From the NCBI GenBank assembly GCA_964482025.1, contig CAYZVN010000081.1, forward strand, positions 1 to 13,365: a DNA stretch of 13,365 bases. The letters are read 5' to 3'. Shown here piece after piece: positions 1 through 7,764 of the stretch. Within the stretch, counting starts at the first letter, position 1; every line of letters begins with the position of its first letter. Origin of the DNA: UBA5868 sp964482025. GTDB taxonomy: Bacteria; Pseudomonadota; Gammaproteobacteria; Pseudomonadales; Cellvibrionaceae. A program made the position numbers and the translations under genes. Under the pieces are notes generated by a model. The model was not told the origin of the DNA. It was given only the letters and a program-made list of their open reading frames with translations, and ran no database searches.

Positions 1-18
1 CAGATAGCGAATATCCAT
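1..18 (-). CDS. start of a leftward gene, cut by the window edge
   Basis: Only six codons are visible on the minus strand, reading MDIRYL from an ATG at 18-16. An AAGGA ribosome-binding site lies seven bases upstream, and a consensus -10 box lies about 70 bases upstream. Many LysR-family regulators begin with MDIRYL or a close variant, so a LysR-type regulator is a guess; six residues cannot establish a family. The gene is divergent from hrpA. Confidence 0.35.
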
Positions 19-85
19 AAACAATCCTTGCTAGACGTGATGTGATGCAGCTCCAAACGGGCAGCGGGGTGTTAAGAAGCCGGCG

Positions 86-114
86 ATTATAGACTGATTT
101 GCTTGGTCTCTCCA
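86..114 (-). promoter_or_regulatory. sigma-70 promoter candidate for the leftward gene
   Basis: On the minus strand a perfect TATAAT (91-86) lies 17 bases downstream of TGGAGA (114-109), which matches the -35 consensus at four of six positions. Transcription would start near 79 and give a leader of about 60 bases before the ATG at 18. Confidence 0.45.
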
Positions 115-171
115 GGGACCGAAGCTTTGCGACCTGCATCCGCTGGCGGCCGCGCTCAACCGCTTCACCGT

Positions 172-201
172 TTGTGGTTCGGCCGACTGAAGAGGCATAA
201 T
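172..201 (+). promoter_or_regulatory. weak sigma-70 promoter candidate for hrpA
   Basis: TTGTGG (172-177) and CATAAT (196-201) are separated by 18 bases. Each matches consensus partially. If used, transcription would begin near 208, only about 27 bases ahead of the preferred hrpA start, and the mini-ORF at 200 would lie outside the transcript. This is a tentative call from pattern alone. Confidence 0.25.
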
Positions 202-232
202 GCGTGCCCGTATTTCAACGCTAAGTTCTTGA
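200..232 (+). other. possible 10-codon leader ORF ahead of hrpA
   Basis: ATG at 200-202 opens a ten-residue frame, MRARISTLSS, ending in TGA at 230-232, two bases before the hrpA ATG at 235. An AGAGG ribosome-binding site (191-195) lies four bases before this ATG and is better than anything in front of the hrpA ATG itself. Translation of the short frame could deliver ribosomes to hrpA by termination-reinitiation. It may equally be chance; the tentative promoter at 172-201 would exclude it from the mRNA. Confidence 0.2.
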
Positions 233-234
233 GC

Positions 235-3200
235 ATGCTGGAGAATCATATCCTGCCCGCAACCCCGGCCGAGCTGGAGAAGAGTTTGGCGGACACTCTG
301 CTGGCCCATCGTCCCAGGCTGCGCAAATTCTGGCGCGCGGCGCACGATACCCGAAATAAAATGGAAAATCGCGCAGCAATGGAACGCAAATTCGCTGCGC
401 TTTTTGCCGACTCCATCAGCCTGGTGGAAAATAAACGCCAACACCGCCCGCAGGTAAAGTTTCCGGAAAACTTACCGGTGAGCGCCCGCCGTGACGAAAT
501 TGCCCGGACGATTCTCGCCCATCAAGTGGTCATCCTGGCGGGGGAGACAGGCTCGGGTAAGACCACTCAGTTGCCGAAAATCTGCCTGGAAATTGGCCGC
601 GGAATATTGGGCCAGATCGGCCACACTCAGCCCCGGCGCATCGCCGCCAGCACCGTTGCCAGCCGCATCGCCGAAGAGTTGAATGTCCCTTTGGGGAGCG
701 CGGTGGGCTTTCAAGTGCGCTTTACCGACCAGACTCAGCCAAGCTCGCACATCAAACTAATGACAGATGGCATTTTACTGGCCGAAATTCAGCACGACCC
801 TCTGCTGTTGCGCTACGACACACTCATTATTGATGAAGCCCATGAGCGCAGCTTAAACATTGATTTTTTGCTGGGCTATCTCAAGCAAATGTTGCCCAAA
901 CGCCCCGACCTCAAAGTGATCGTTACCTCGGCGACAATCGATGTGCAGCGCTTTTCCCAGCACTTTAATAACGCCCCGATCCTGGAAGTTTCCGGTCGCA
1001 CCTACCCAGTAGAAATCCTCTATCGCCCCTGGGGCGGAGAGCTCGAAGATCAAAGTCAGGCGATTATCGAAGCGGTCGAGGAAATTCTGACGCTGCCGCA
1101 AACCAATAATGGCGATATTCTGGTGTTCCTCACCGGTGAGCGCGATATTCGCGAAACGGCATTGGCGCTGCGCAAAGCCGAATTGCCGCATTTGGAGATT
1201 TTGCCACTCTATGCGCGCCTGAGCTTGGCCGAACAAAATCGCGTCTTTCAAGCGCACAGAGGCCGGCGTGTGATTCTCGCCACCAACGTTGCCGAAACCT
1301 CAATTACGGTGCCGGGTATCGGCTTTGTGATCGATCCCGGATTTGCTCGCATCAGTCGCTATAGCGTGCGCACTAAGGTGCAACGTTTACCGGTCGAGCC
1401 TATCTCCCAGGCCAGTGCCAACCAACGAGCTGGCCGCTGTGGGCGGGTGAGCAACGGGGTTTGTATTCGCCTGTACGCGGAGGAGGACTTTCTTCAGCGA
1501 CCGGAGTTTACTGACGCCGAAATTCTGCGCACCAATCTCGCCTCCGTGGTGCTACAGATGCTTCACCTGGGTATTGGCGATATTCGCCAGTTCCCTTTTG
1601 TTGAGCCTCCGGAGTCGAAGTACATCAGTGATGGCTATCGTTTACTTGAGGAATTACAAGCGGTAACACCCAAGGGTCAGCTGACGCCGATCGGCAGACA
1701 ACTCGCCGGCTTGCCGCTGGATCCACGCTTAGCGCGCATGGTGCTGGAAGGGCAGCGGCAGGGCGCGCTGCGTGAAATATTGATCATTGTGGCGGCGCTT
1801 ACCATTCAAGACCCGCGCGAGCGACCGGCGGAAAAACAACAAGCCGCCGATGAAAAGCACCGGCGTTTTTGGGATGACAACTCCGACTTTCTCGCTTATT
1901 TAAACTTGTGGAATTATGTTGAACAGCAGCGCCAGGAGCTTTCGCAAAACCAATGGCGCAAGCAAAGTGCCCGGGAATTTCTCGCGCACCTTCGCTTGCG
2001 CGAATGGCGAGAACTGCATCATCAAATTCGCTTGGCATGCAAACCGCTGGGACTGAAAGAAAACCAAGAGCCGGCGGCTTATCCCGCTGTGCACAAAGCG
2101 CTATTGGCGGGCTTGCTGGGCAATATAGGCGTGAAAAATGATGAGCCTGGCGATCTGCATTATCTCGGTGCACGCAACCGTAAATTTTCGATCTTTCCTG
2201 GCTCTTCCCAGTTTAAGAAAAAGCCGCGCTGGTTGATGGCGGCGGAGTTGTTGGAAACCTCAAAACTCTACGCCCACAGCATCGCCAAAGTGGAGCCTGA
2301 GTGGATTTTGGAGCTCGGCCAACACCTGCTAAAACATCATTATTACGAGCCCCATTACAACGCCAAAAACGGCCAAGTCCTGGCGTATGACCGAATTACG
2401 CTGTTCGGATTGACCTTGGCGGATCGCAAAACGGTTAACTACAGCCACATTAATGCCGCCGAAGCGCGAGAGGTTTTTATTCGCTCAGCTCTGGTGGAGG
2501 GCAATTATGGTCGGCACGCCTCACGCCATTTGCGCGGCAAAAAAAATGCGGCCAAAGACGATTTTTTTACCTACAACCAACGCCAGATAGCCGAGCTTCA
2601 AGATTTAGAAGCCAAGTCGCGCCGCAAAGATATTCTGGTGGACGATGAAGTCATCTACCGCTTTTACGACGAGCGCATTCCCGCCAAGATTGTGAACTTC
2701 GCCGGTTTCGAGCACTGGCGCAAAGAGGCGGAAAAAACCCAGCCGGACCTGCTGTTGCTGCCCCGCGAATTGCTGATGCAACACGGCGCTGAAGGTATTA
2801 CCGACGCCCAGTTTCCCACCTCAATCACCGTCGAAGGAATGACCTTGCCGCTGACTTACCACTTCGAGCCGGGACATGCGGATGATGGGGTTAGCATCGG
2901 CGTTCCCGCCAGTGTGTTGCATACTCTGCCCGAAGCGCGTTTGGACTGGTTGGTGCCTGGTTTTTTGCGCGACAAATGCATCACCCTGATCAAAAGTCTG
3001 CCCAAGCAGTGGCGCAAACTGTTTGTGCCCGTGCCCCATTACGTGGATCAAATCATGCCTCGGCTGAAGCCGGGCAATCAGCCCTTGCTGGCAGCGCTGC
3101 AGCACGAACTCGCGCGTTTGTTGGGTAAACCTTTACCGAACGATCTGTGGGACGGCGTGGAGCTGGACCCTTTTTACCGAATGAACATCCATGTACTCGA

Positions 3201-4179
3201 CGAGCGCGGCAAAGTCCTTGATCGCGGCCGCGATTTGGCGGTGCTGCGCGAACGCTATCGCGGTCATGTACAGACCACGTTACAAAAAGTGGGCGAAGAC
3301 ATCGAAAAAGACTCCGTTACCGAGTGGGACTTCGGGCAGCTGGAAACTTCCCGCACCTTGAAGCGCGGCGCCGTTCAGGTGCGCGCTTTCCCTGCGCTAG
3401 TGGTGGAACAAAATGCGGTGGCCCTGCGCCTGTTGGACAACCCGGTTGAAGCTGAACAGGAAAGCGAGCGCGGCGTAGTGGCCTTGTTGATGATGCAGTT
3501 AGCGGCCACGGTGAAATATCTGCAAAGGGACCTGCTAAAAAATAAGGATATGGCGCTGAGCATTATGAATTTAGGTCGCCGCGATGAAGTCGTGCAGGAC
3601 ATGATTCGCGGCGCCGTCTACCGCGCGTGTTTAGAGGGACATCCGCTGCCGCGAGACGAGAAAGCCTTTGCCGCGGCTTTATCCCGAGGCAAAAATACGC
3701 TGGTGCAATTGGCCAATGATTACGAACGCTTATTGCTACAGATTTTGGAGTTGGTGGTACAGATTCGTAAAACCATGAAGACGACCGCAAACCAATTGAT
3801 GCTGGCGGCGACCTTCGCCGATATTAAGCAACAGCTGGAGCACTTAATCTTCAAGGGCTTTATGAGCGAGGTCCCATGGGACTGGCTGGAACAGTATCCG
3901 CGCTACTTAAAAGCCATTCTCGTGCGCTTGGAAAAAGCCCCTCTGGATATCCAGAAAGATAAGCTCGCCACTCGCCAGTTGCAGCAGCACTGGGAAAAGC
4001 ACAGCGCACGGCTGCACAAGGACGGAGAGGCGATCTATCGGCAAAACACCGCCTGGCAGCACTTTCGTTGGATGCTTGAAGAGTTTCGCGTCTCCCTGTT
4101 TGCTCAGACCTTAAAAACCCGGGCGCCAGTATCAGAAAAACGCCTCGACAAATGGTGGGAAGACAGCCAACAGCCTTAA
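235..4179 (+). CDS. hrpA: ATP-dependent DEAH-box RNA helicase HrpA
   Basis: Cytoplasmic 3'-5' RNA helicase of the DEAH/RHA family; in E. coli HrpA is linked to mRNA processing and rescue of stalled ribosomes. The 1314-residue product matches the usual HrpA length of about 1300. Visible motifs are Walker A GETGSGKT (103-110), DEAH (200-203), SAT (232-234) and motif VI QRAGRCGR (397-404). HA2 winged-helix/ratchet sequence follows at about 475-560, then an OB-fold segment at about 620-695, then the long HrpA-specific C-terminal region (DUF3418) from about 720 to the end. Near-identity to E. coli HrpA in blocks such as the Walker A and SGRTYPVE regions makes the identity safe. The frame stays open upstream to a TTG at 103, but those 44 residues look non-coding, so the ATG at 235 is preferred. 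Its ribosome-binding site is weak. The gene appears monocistronic; no clear terminator follows. Confidence 0.96.
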   Translation: MLENHILPATPAELEKSLADTLLAHRPRLRKFWRAAHDTRNKMENRAAMERKFAALFADSISLVENKRQHRPQVKFPENLPVSARRDEIARTILAHQVVILAGETGSGKTTQLPKICLEIGRGILGQIGHTQPRRIAASTVASRIAEELNVPLGSAVGFQVRFTDQTQPSSHIKLMTDGILLAEIQHDPLLLRYDTLIIDEAHERSLNIDFLLGYLKQMLPKRPDLKVIVTSATIDVQRFSQHFNNAPILEVSGRTYPVEILYRPWGGELEDQSQAIIEAVEEILTLPQTNNGDILVFLTGERDIRETALALRKAELPHLEILPLYARLSLAEQNRVFQAHRGRRVILATNVAETSITVPGIGFVIDPGFARISRYSVRTKVQRLPVEPISQASANQRAGRCGRVSNGVCIRLYAEEDFLQRPEFTDAEILRTNLASVVLQMLHLGIGDIRQFPFVEPPESKYISDGYRLLEELQAVTPKGQLTPIGRQLAGLPLDPRLARMVLEGQRQGALREILIIVAALTIQDPRERPAEKQQAADEKHRRFWDDNSDFLAYLNLWNYVEQQRQELSQNQWRKQSAREFLAHLRLREWRELHHQIRLACKPLGLKENQEPAAYPAVHKALLAGLLGNIGVKNDEPGDLHYLGARNRKFSIFPGSSQFKKKPRWLMAAELLETSKLYAHSIAKVEPEWILELGQHLLKHHYYEPHYNAKNGQVLAYDRITLFGLTLADRKTVNYSHINAAEAREVFIRSALVEGNYGRHASRHLRGKKNAAKDDFFTYNQRQIAELQDLEAKSRRKDILVDDEVIYRFYDERIPAKIVNFAGFEHWRKEAEKTQPDLLLLPRELLMQHGAEGITDAQFPTSITVEGMTLPLTYHFEPGHADDGVSIGVPASVLHTLPEARLDWLVPGFLRDKCITLIKSLPKQWRKLFVPVPHYVDQIMPRLKPGNQPLLAALQHELARLLGKPLPNDLWDGVELDPFYRMNIHVLDERGKVLDRGRDLAVLRERYRGHVQTTLQKVGEDIEKDSVTEWDFGQLETSRTLKRGAVQVRAFPALVVEQNAVALRLLDNPVEAEQESERGVVALLMMQLAATVKYLQRDLLKNKDMALSIMNLGRRDEVVQDMIRGAVYRACLEGHPLPRDEKAFAAALSRGKNTLVQLANDYERLLLQILELVVQIRKTMKTTANQLMLAATFADIKQQLEHLIFKGFMSEVPWDWLEQYPRYLKAILVRLEKAPLDIQKDKLATRQLQQHWEKHSARLHKDGEAIYRQNTAWQHFRWMLEEFRVSLFAQTLKTRAPVSEKRLDKWWEDSQQP

Positions 4180-4239
4180 TAGGCAAATAACGTCTTCCTC
4201 CTGCGTCCACTCAAACTAAAGACGCTGCGCAGCATAAGA

Positions 4240-4268
4240 GTGACAGCTGCGGAGACGCGGATTATGAT
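4240..4268 (+). promoter_or_regulatory. sigma-70 promoter candidate for the EF-hand membrane protein
   Basis: GTGACA (4240-4245) and TATGAT (4263-4268) are separated by 17 bases, and each matches consensus at five of six positions. Transcription would start near 4275, leaving a leader of about 38 bases that contains AGGA (4302-4305) seven bases before the ATG at 4313. It suggests the downstream gene is transcribed independently of hrpA. Confidence 0.5.
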
Positions 4269-4312
4269 TGCGGCCATTCTCGTACTCTCCTTCCCGTCTA
4301 TAGGACTCTTGC

Positions 4313-6487
4313 ATGAGCACTCCATATTCATGGACTTTTTCCCGCATTGGCGACTTCGACCAAGTACTTCTGCGTTCTGGTGAGGATTTGAAACACCTGA
4401 GCGAGCTGGATCCAAAGCTTTGGGCGGCGCTCGCCTGTCCGGTAAAAGGCTTGTTCTTCGACGAAAAAACCCTAAGCCTTATCGATGTCGATAAAGATGG
4501 GCGAGTGCGAGTACCGGAAATTCTCGCCGCCGTAAAATGGGCGACCCAATGCTTTAAAGACCCAGATCTTTTGCTGCAGCCCGCCAGCGAACTCCCGCTG
4601 GCAGAACTGAATGTAGAGGACGCGGAAGGCGCAGCCATATTGGCAAGCGCCAAAACCATGCTGCAATTTCTCGGCAAACCCGACGAGTCTGTTATTACGC
4701 TGGCGGATGTGGAGTCGCAGCAGGCGGCCATTACGGTGGCTCCGCTCAATGGCGATGGCATTATCCTCGCTGACTCCACCGATGACGCTGAATTGAAAGT
4801 GCTGATCGAAGAGATTCAGGCGGCGTTCCCGGGCATTATGGATGCCTCGGGCAAACCGGGTATCGACCTGCCGGCGGTGGAAAAATTTTATGCTGCCCTG
4901 CGAGCGCGGTCGACGTGGCTGGAACAGGGCAATACCGAATGGCTCAAGTCAGTGGATTGCCAAACGGCTTACACGGCGCTGACGGCAGTCCGCGAGAAAA
5001 TCGATGACTATTTTAGCCGCTGTCGCGCCAGTCGCTTTGACCCCCGAGCGGTCGAGCAACTCAACCAACCGGTTGCCGCCTGGACCGCGCTATCCGCTGA
5101 GGCCTTGTCGGCCGATTGCCACGAGTTTGCCGCTTTCCCCCTGGCCTTGGTAACAGAGGATGCCATTCTGCCCTTAGCGGAAGGCGTCAACCCTGCCTGG
5201 GAGCAGGCAATAGCCACTTTCAAGCGTGAGGTGGTCACGCCTTTAGTGGGCGATAAGTCAGCATTGTCTTTTGCCGATTGGCAGGAACTGAAGCAGCGCT
5301 TCGACACTTTCCGAGCGTGGCTCGCCAGCGAAGGGGGTAAGGAAGTTGCCGCCATGGCGGCTGAACGCATCCAACAAATTCTGCAGGGCACTCACAAGGA
5401 AGCTTTGGAAGACCTGATTCGTCAAGATCTGGCCATTCAGCCTCAGGTGCAGGCGTTCGCCGCCGTGGAAAAATTATTGTGCTTTCGCCTGCATTTACAG
5501 ACGCTGCTCAATAACTTCGTTAACTTTACCGATTTTTACTCAAAGGATAACCGGGCGGTTTTTGAAGCCGGCACCCTCTATCTCGACGGCCGCGCCTGTG
5601 ATCTGTGCATCGAGGTATACGACGCGGCCAAACACGCGACTTTGGCCGGTCTCAGTAAATGTTTTCTCGCCTACTGTGATTGCACCCGACCTGACGGGGC
5701 CAAAAAAAGTATTGTGGCGGCGTTTACCGGCGGCGATGCCGATTACCTGCTCGTCGGACGCAATGGGGTATTTTACGACCGCGAAGGGCTGGACTGGGAT
5801 GCCACCATCACCAAGCTGATTGAGAACCCAATTAGCATCGGCCAGGCGTTTTTCTCACCGTACAAAAAGCTGATTCGCTTTATCGAAGAGCGCGCAGCAA
5901 AAAGTGCATCAAATGCCGAAAGCTCAAGCCAAACTCTGTTGGAAAGCACCACCGAAAAAACCCTCACGTCGACAGATCCCGCTGCCGTAAAAGCCGGGCA
6001 GAAGCCAAAGTTTGATATTGGTGTCGTTGCCGCTTTGGGCGTTGCCGTCGGCGGCGTAACCACCGCGCTCGGGTTATTGCTCCAAGCATTTTTTGGCCTC
6101 GGCTGGTTGATGCCTCTTGGCCTGGTGGGACTGTTGGTGCTGGTCAGTGGGCCCTCGGTCTTTATCGCGTGGCTCAAGCTGCGACAACGCAATCTGGGGC
6201 CCATTTTGGATGCCTCGGGATGGGCGGTGAATGGTCAGGTTAAAATCAACGTCCCCTTTGGCGGCAAATTGACCGAGGTGGCCAAGTTGCCACCCGGTGC
6301 ACGCCGCAACTTGGCCGACCCCTATGCCGAAAAGAAGGCGCCGTGGGGCAAGATTTTGATACTGCTACTCGTTTTGGTTGGCTTAGCGCTGGGCGGCTGG
6401 TGTTTAGCCACCGGCAAGTGCCCCTGGGTTTCTCAAGCAGCTGCGCCCGCGGCTGGGGAATTACCCGCAGAAGCATCCGTAGATTAA
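4313..6487 (+). CDS. uncharacterised membrane-anchored protein with an EF-hand loop
   Basis: A 724-residue protein of unknown function. The large N-terminal part (about 1-565) is soluble and lacks a signal peptide. Residues 58-69 (DVDKDGRVRVPE) form a textbook EF-hand calcium loop, with acidic residues at positions 1, 3, 5 and 12 and glycine at 6. Two degenerate relatives may follow: P144-S155 (with NGDGI) and D177-P187 (DASGKPGIDLP). Near the C-terminus lie two adjacent hydrophobic segments (about 569-594 and 597-621), a soluble stretch, and a third at about 681-700, followed by an Ala/Pro-rich end. Three spans and no signal peptide leave the topology open: the bulk could be a cytoplasmic domain with a C-terminal anchor. 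ATG at 4313 has AGGA seven bases upstream. The gene has its own promoter candidate and a strong terminator, so it is probably monocistronic. I recall similar EF-hand proteins in other Proteobacteria, but no function. Calcium binding is inferred from one motif. Confidence 0.9.
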   Translation: MSTPYSWTFSRIGDFDQVLLRSGEDLKHLSELDPKLWAALACPVKGLFFDEKTLSLIDVDKDGRVRVPEILAAVKWATQCFKDPDLLLQPASELPLAELNVEDAEGAAILASAKTMLQFLGKPDESVITLADVESQQAAITVAPLNGDGIILADSTDDAELKVLIEEIQAAFPGIMDASGKPGIDLPAVEKFYAALRARSTWLEQGNTEWLKSVDCQTAYTALTAVREKIDDYFSRCRASRFDPRAVEQLNQPVAAWTALSAEALSADCHEFAAFPLALVTEDAILPLAEGVNPAWEQAIATFKREVVTPLVGDKSALSFADWQELKQRFDTFRAWLASEGGKEVAAMAAERIQQILQGTHKEALEDLIRQDLAIQPQVQAFAAVEKLLCFRLHLQTLLNNFVNFTDFYSKDNRAVFEAGTLYLDGRACDLCIEVYDAAKHATLAGLSKCFLAYCDCTRPDGAKKSIVAAFTGGDADYLLVGRNGVFYDREGLDWDATITKLIENPISIGQAFFSPYKKLIRFIEERAAKSASNAESSSQTLLESTTEKTLTSTDPAAVKAGQKPKFDIGVVAALGVAVGGVTTALGLLLQAFFGLGWLMPLGLVGLLVLVSGPSVFIAWLKLRQRNLGPILDASGWAVNGQVKINVPFGGKLTEVAKLPPGARRNLADPYAEKKAPWGKILILLLVLVGLALGGWCLATGKCPWVSQAAAPAAGELPAEASVD

Positions 6488-6511
6488 GCGCTGCACGCTG
6501 AATCTGACGTC

Positions 6512-6538
6512 AAAGGGCCGCAATCGCGGCCCTTTTTT
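6512..6538 (+). terminator. rho-independent terminator after the EF-hand protein gene
   Basis: AAAGGGCCGC (6512-6521) pairs perfectly with GCGGCCCTTT (6526-6535) around a four-base loop and runs into six T residues (6533-6538). It lies 24 bases beyond the stop codon. The GC-rich stem plus T tract is a classical intrinsic terminator. Confidence 0.93.
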
Positions 6539-6638
6539 GTATAACGCGTTAATTTACATCAAGTCTTTCCACATGTCTTAGCGGATACTACTGTCGGCAG
6601 AGTTTGCACCGGGTGGCCTTGCTTCGACTCGCATAGGT

Positions 6639-6672
6639 CTGTCATTTGCTTGTCATATTCGCGGCCTATATT
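6639..6672 (+). promoter_or_regulatory. PhoB box and -10 element of the porin promoter
   Basis: CTGTCAT (6639-6645), a four-base spacer, and TTGTCAT (6650-6656) followed by ATTC form an 11-bp direct-repeat pair like the E. coli Pho box. The first half is a perfect match and the second matches six of seven. A -10 element TATATT (6667-6672) starts ten bases after the second repeat, the same spacing as I recall for the proximal E. coli pstS box, and there is no good independent -35 element. This is what a PhoB-activated promoter looks like: induced by PhoR-PhoB under phosphate limitation. PhoB control is inferred from the motif only. Confidence 0.7.
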
Positions 6673-6714
6673 GCGCGCCATCGCCTCGTTTTGTCGTCAA
6701 ACGGCATTTTATCC

Positions 6715-6728
6715 GCCACACATGTGGC
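6715..6728 (+). repeat. short palindrome in the porin 5' leader
   Basis: GCCACA and TGTGGC flank a two-base centre, so the mRNA could fold a five-pair stem with an ACAT loop. It ends nine bases before the AGGAG ribosome-binding site (6737-6741). It could be an RNA stability element or may mean nothing. Confidence 0.3.
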
Positions 6729-6746
6729 TTTCTCTTAGGAGTGTTT

Positions 6747-7694
6747 ATGAAAAACAGACTAACTCTTCTCGCTACCTTGACCGGCCTCGCACCCGCAGTT
6801 GCTATGGCAGATATCTCCCTGTACGGCAAGGCCAATGTTTCTTTGGAATGGGTAGAAGAGGGTGACACCAGCCATAGTGCACTGGAAAGTAACGCGTCGA
6901 GAATCGGCATTAAAGGCTCTGAAAGGCTCAGCGACTCTGTAGAGGCCATTTATCTGTTCGAGTATGAAGCAAATGTGGATGACAACGACGACGATGCACT
7001 AAAACAGCGCAATATTTACGTCGGCGTAAAAGGTAACTTTGGCCAAGTGATTGCTGGCCACTTCGATACTCCACTCAAGAACGCACAGAATAAAGTCGAC
7101 CTGTTTAATGACTTGCGCGGCGATATTAAAAATTACATTTCGCCCAACGACAATCGCACCGACAACAGCGTGATGTATTCCTCGCCCTCGCTCAATGGAC
7201 TGGTTGCGAATGTGGCTTATATCGCCAGCGAAGACGAAGAGCGAGATGATGGAAAATCCCTCTCGCTGACCTATACCACCGATTCCCTCTATTTAGCGTT
7301 GGCCTTTGATCAGGATGTAGAAGCTGAAAACGCCGAAGCCCTGCGGGCCGTTGCACAGTTCGATATCACTGCGTGGCAGCTAGGTGTGCTGTATGAGCAA
7401 TACGAAGAAGAAGGTGCAGACAGCCAGGATGCCTGGGTGGTATCAGCCCAGTACAACGTAAATGACAAGTGGGCACTCAAGGCACAATATGGCCAATCGG
7501 AAATTGCCTTTGGCTACGGCGCAGGACTGACGACCGATGAGAGCGAGTCCACCAGTATTGGTGCGGATTATAAAGTCAACAGCAACTTTAAGGTTTACGG
7601 CTTTTACACCACTATCACGGCCGAAGATGAAGGGGTCGCCGAAGATGTGGTGGACAACCAATACGCCGGCATAGGCGTGGACTTCCGCTTCTAA
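6747..7694 (+). CDS. Gram-negative outer-membrane porin
   Basis: A 315-residue trimeric-type beta-barrel porin (Gram-negative porin superfamily), expected to form diffusion channels in the outer membrane. Residues 1-21 are a Sec signal peptide ending in AMA, with mature DISLYGKANV typical of the first porin strand. Family signatures follow: SRIGIKGSE, the RNIYVGVKGNFGQVIAGHFDTP block leading to constriction loop 3, and DNSVMYSSP. The protein ends in GIGVDFRF, whose terminal Phe is the BAM recognition signal. ATG at 6747 is preferred over the in-frame GTG at 6741, because AGGAG (6737-6741) sits five bases before the ATG and overlaps the GTG. The mature protein is rich in Asp and Glu, as in marine bacteria. 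It stands alone between two intrinsic terminators, behind a PhoB-type promoter, so a role in phosphate acquisition is likely but not shown. No lysine ladder of the OprP type is apparent. Confidence 0.93.
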   Translation: MKNRLTLLATLTGLAPAVAMADISLYGKANVSLEWVEEGDTSHSALESNASRIGIKGSERLSDSVEAIYLFEYEANVDDNDDDALKQRNIYVGVKGNFGQVIAGHFDTPLKNAQNKVDLFNDLRGDIKNYISPNDNRTDNSVMYSSPSLNGLVANVAYIASEDEERDDGKSLSLTYTTDSLYLALAFDQDVEAENAEALRAVAQFDITAWQLGVLYEQYEEEGADSQDAWVVSAQYNVNDKWALKAQYGQSEIAFGYGAGLTTDESESTSIGADYKVNSNFKVYGFYTTITAEDEGVAEDVVDNQYAGIGVDFRF

Positions 7695-7718
7695 AACGCT
7701 AAACTTCTAAAACCCTAG

Positions 7719-7743
7719 AAAGGGAGCAGCAGCTCCCTTTTTT
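7719..7743 (+). terminator. rho-independent terminator after the porin gene
   Basis: AAAGGGAGC (7719-7727) pairs perfectly with GCTCCCTTT (7732-7740) around a four-base AGCA loop and continues into six T residues (7738-7743). It sits between two convergent genes. On the minus strand the stem is followed by only three T residues, so it may weakly serve the cyclophilin gene too. Confidence 0.9.
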
Positions 7744-7764
7744 ATTGCACTTTTTTGTGGACTG

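Noticed and set aside
103..234. Upstream extension of hrpA to a TTG start, adding 44 residues
   Set aside because: The extra residues show no likeness to HrpA N-termini and no ribosome-binding site precedes the TTG. The ATG at 235 gives the normal family length.
4264..4383. A 39-codon frame with a hydrophobic beginning (MIAAILVLSFPSIGLL), plus strand
   Set aside because: It overlaps the start of a well-supported gene in another frame, its GGAG lies nine bases away, and its ATG falls within the -10 box of the predicted promoter.
6741..6746. GTG start for the porin, two codons upstream of the ATG
   Set aside because: The GTG overlaps the AGGAG ribosome-binding site, which is correctly spaced for the ATG at 6747.
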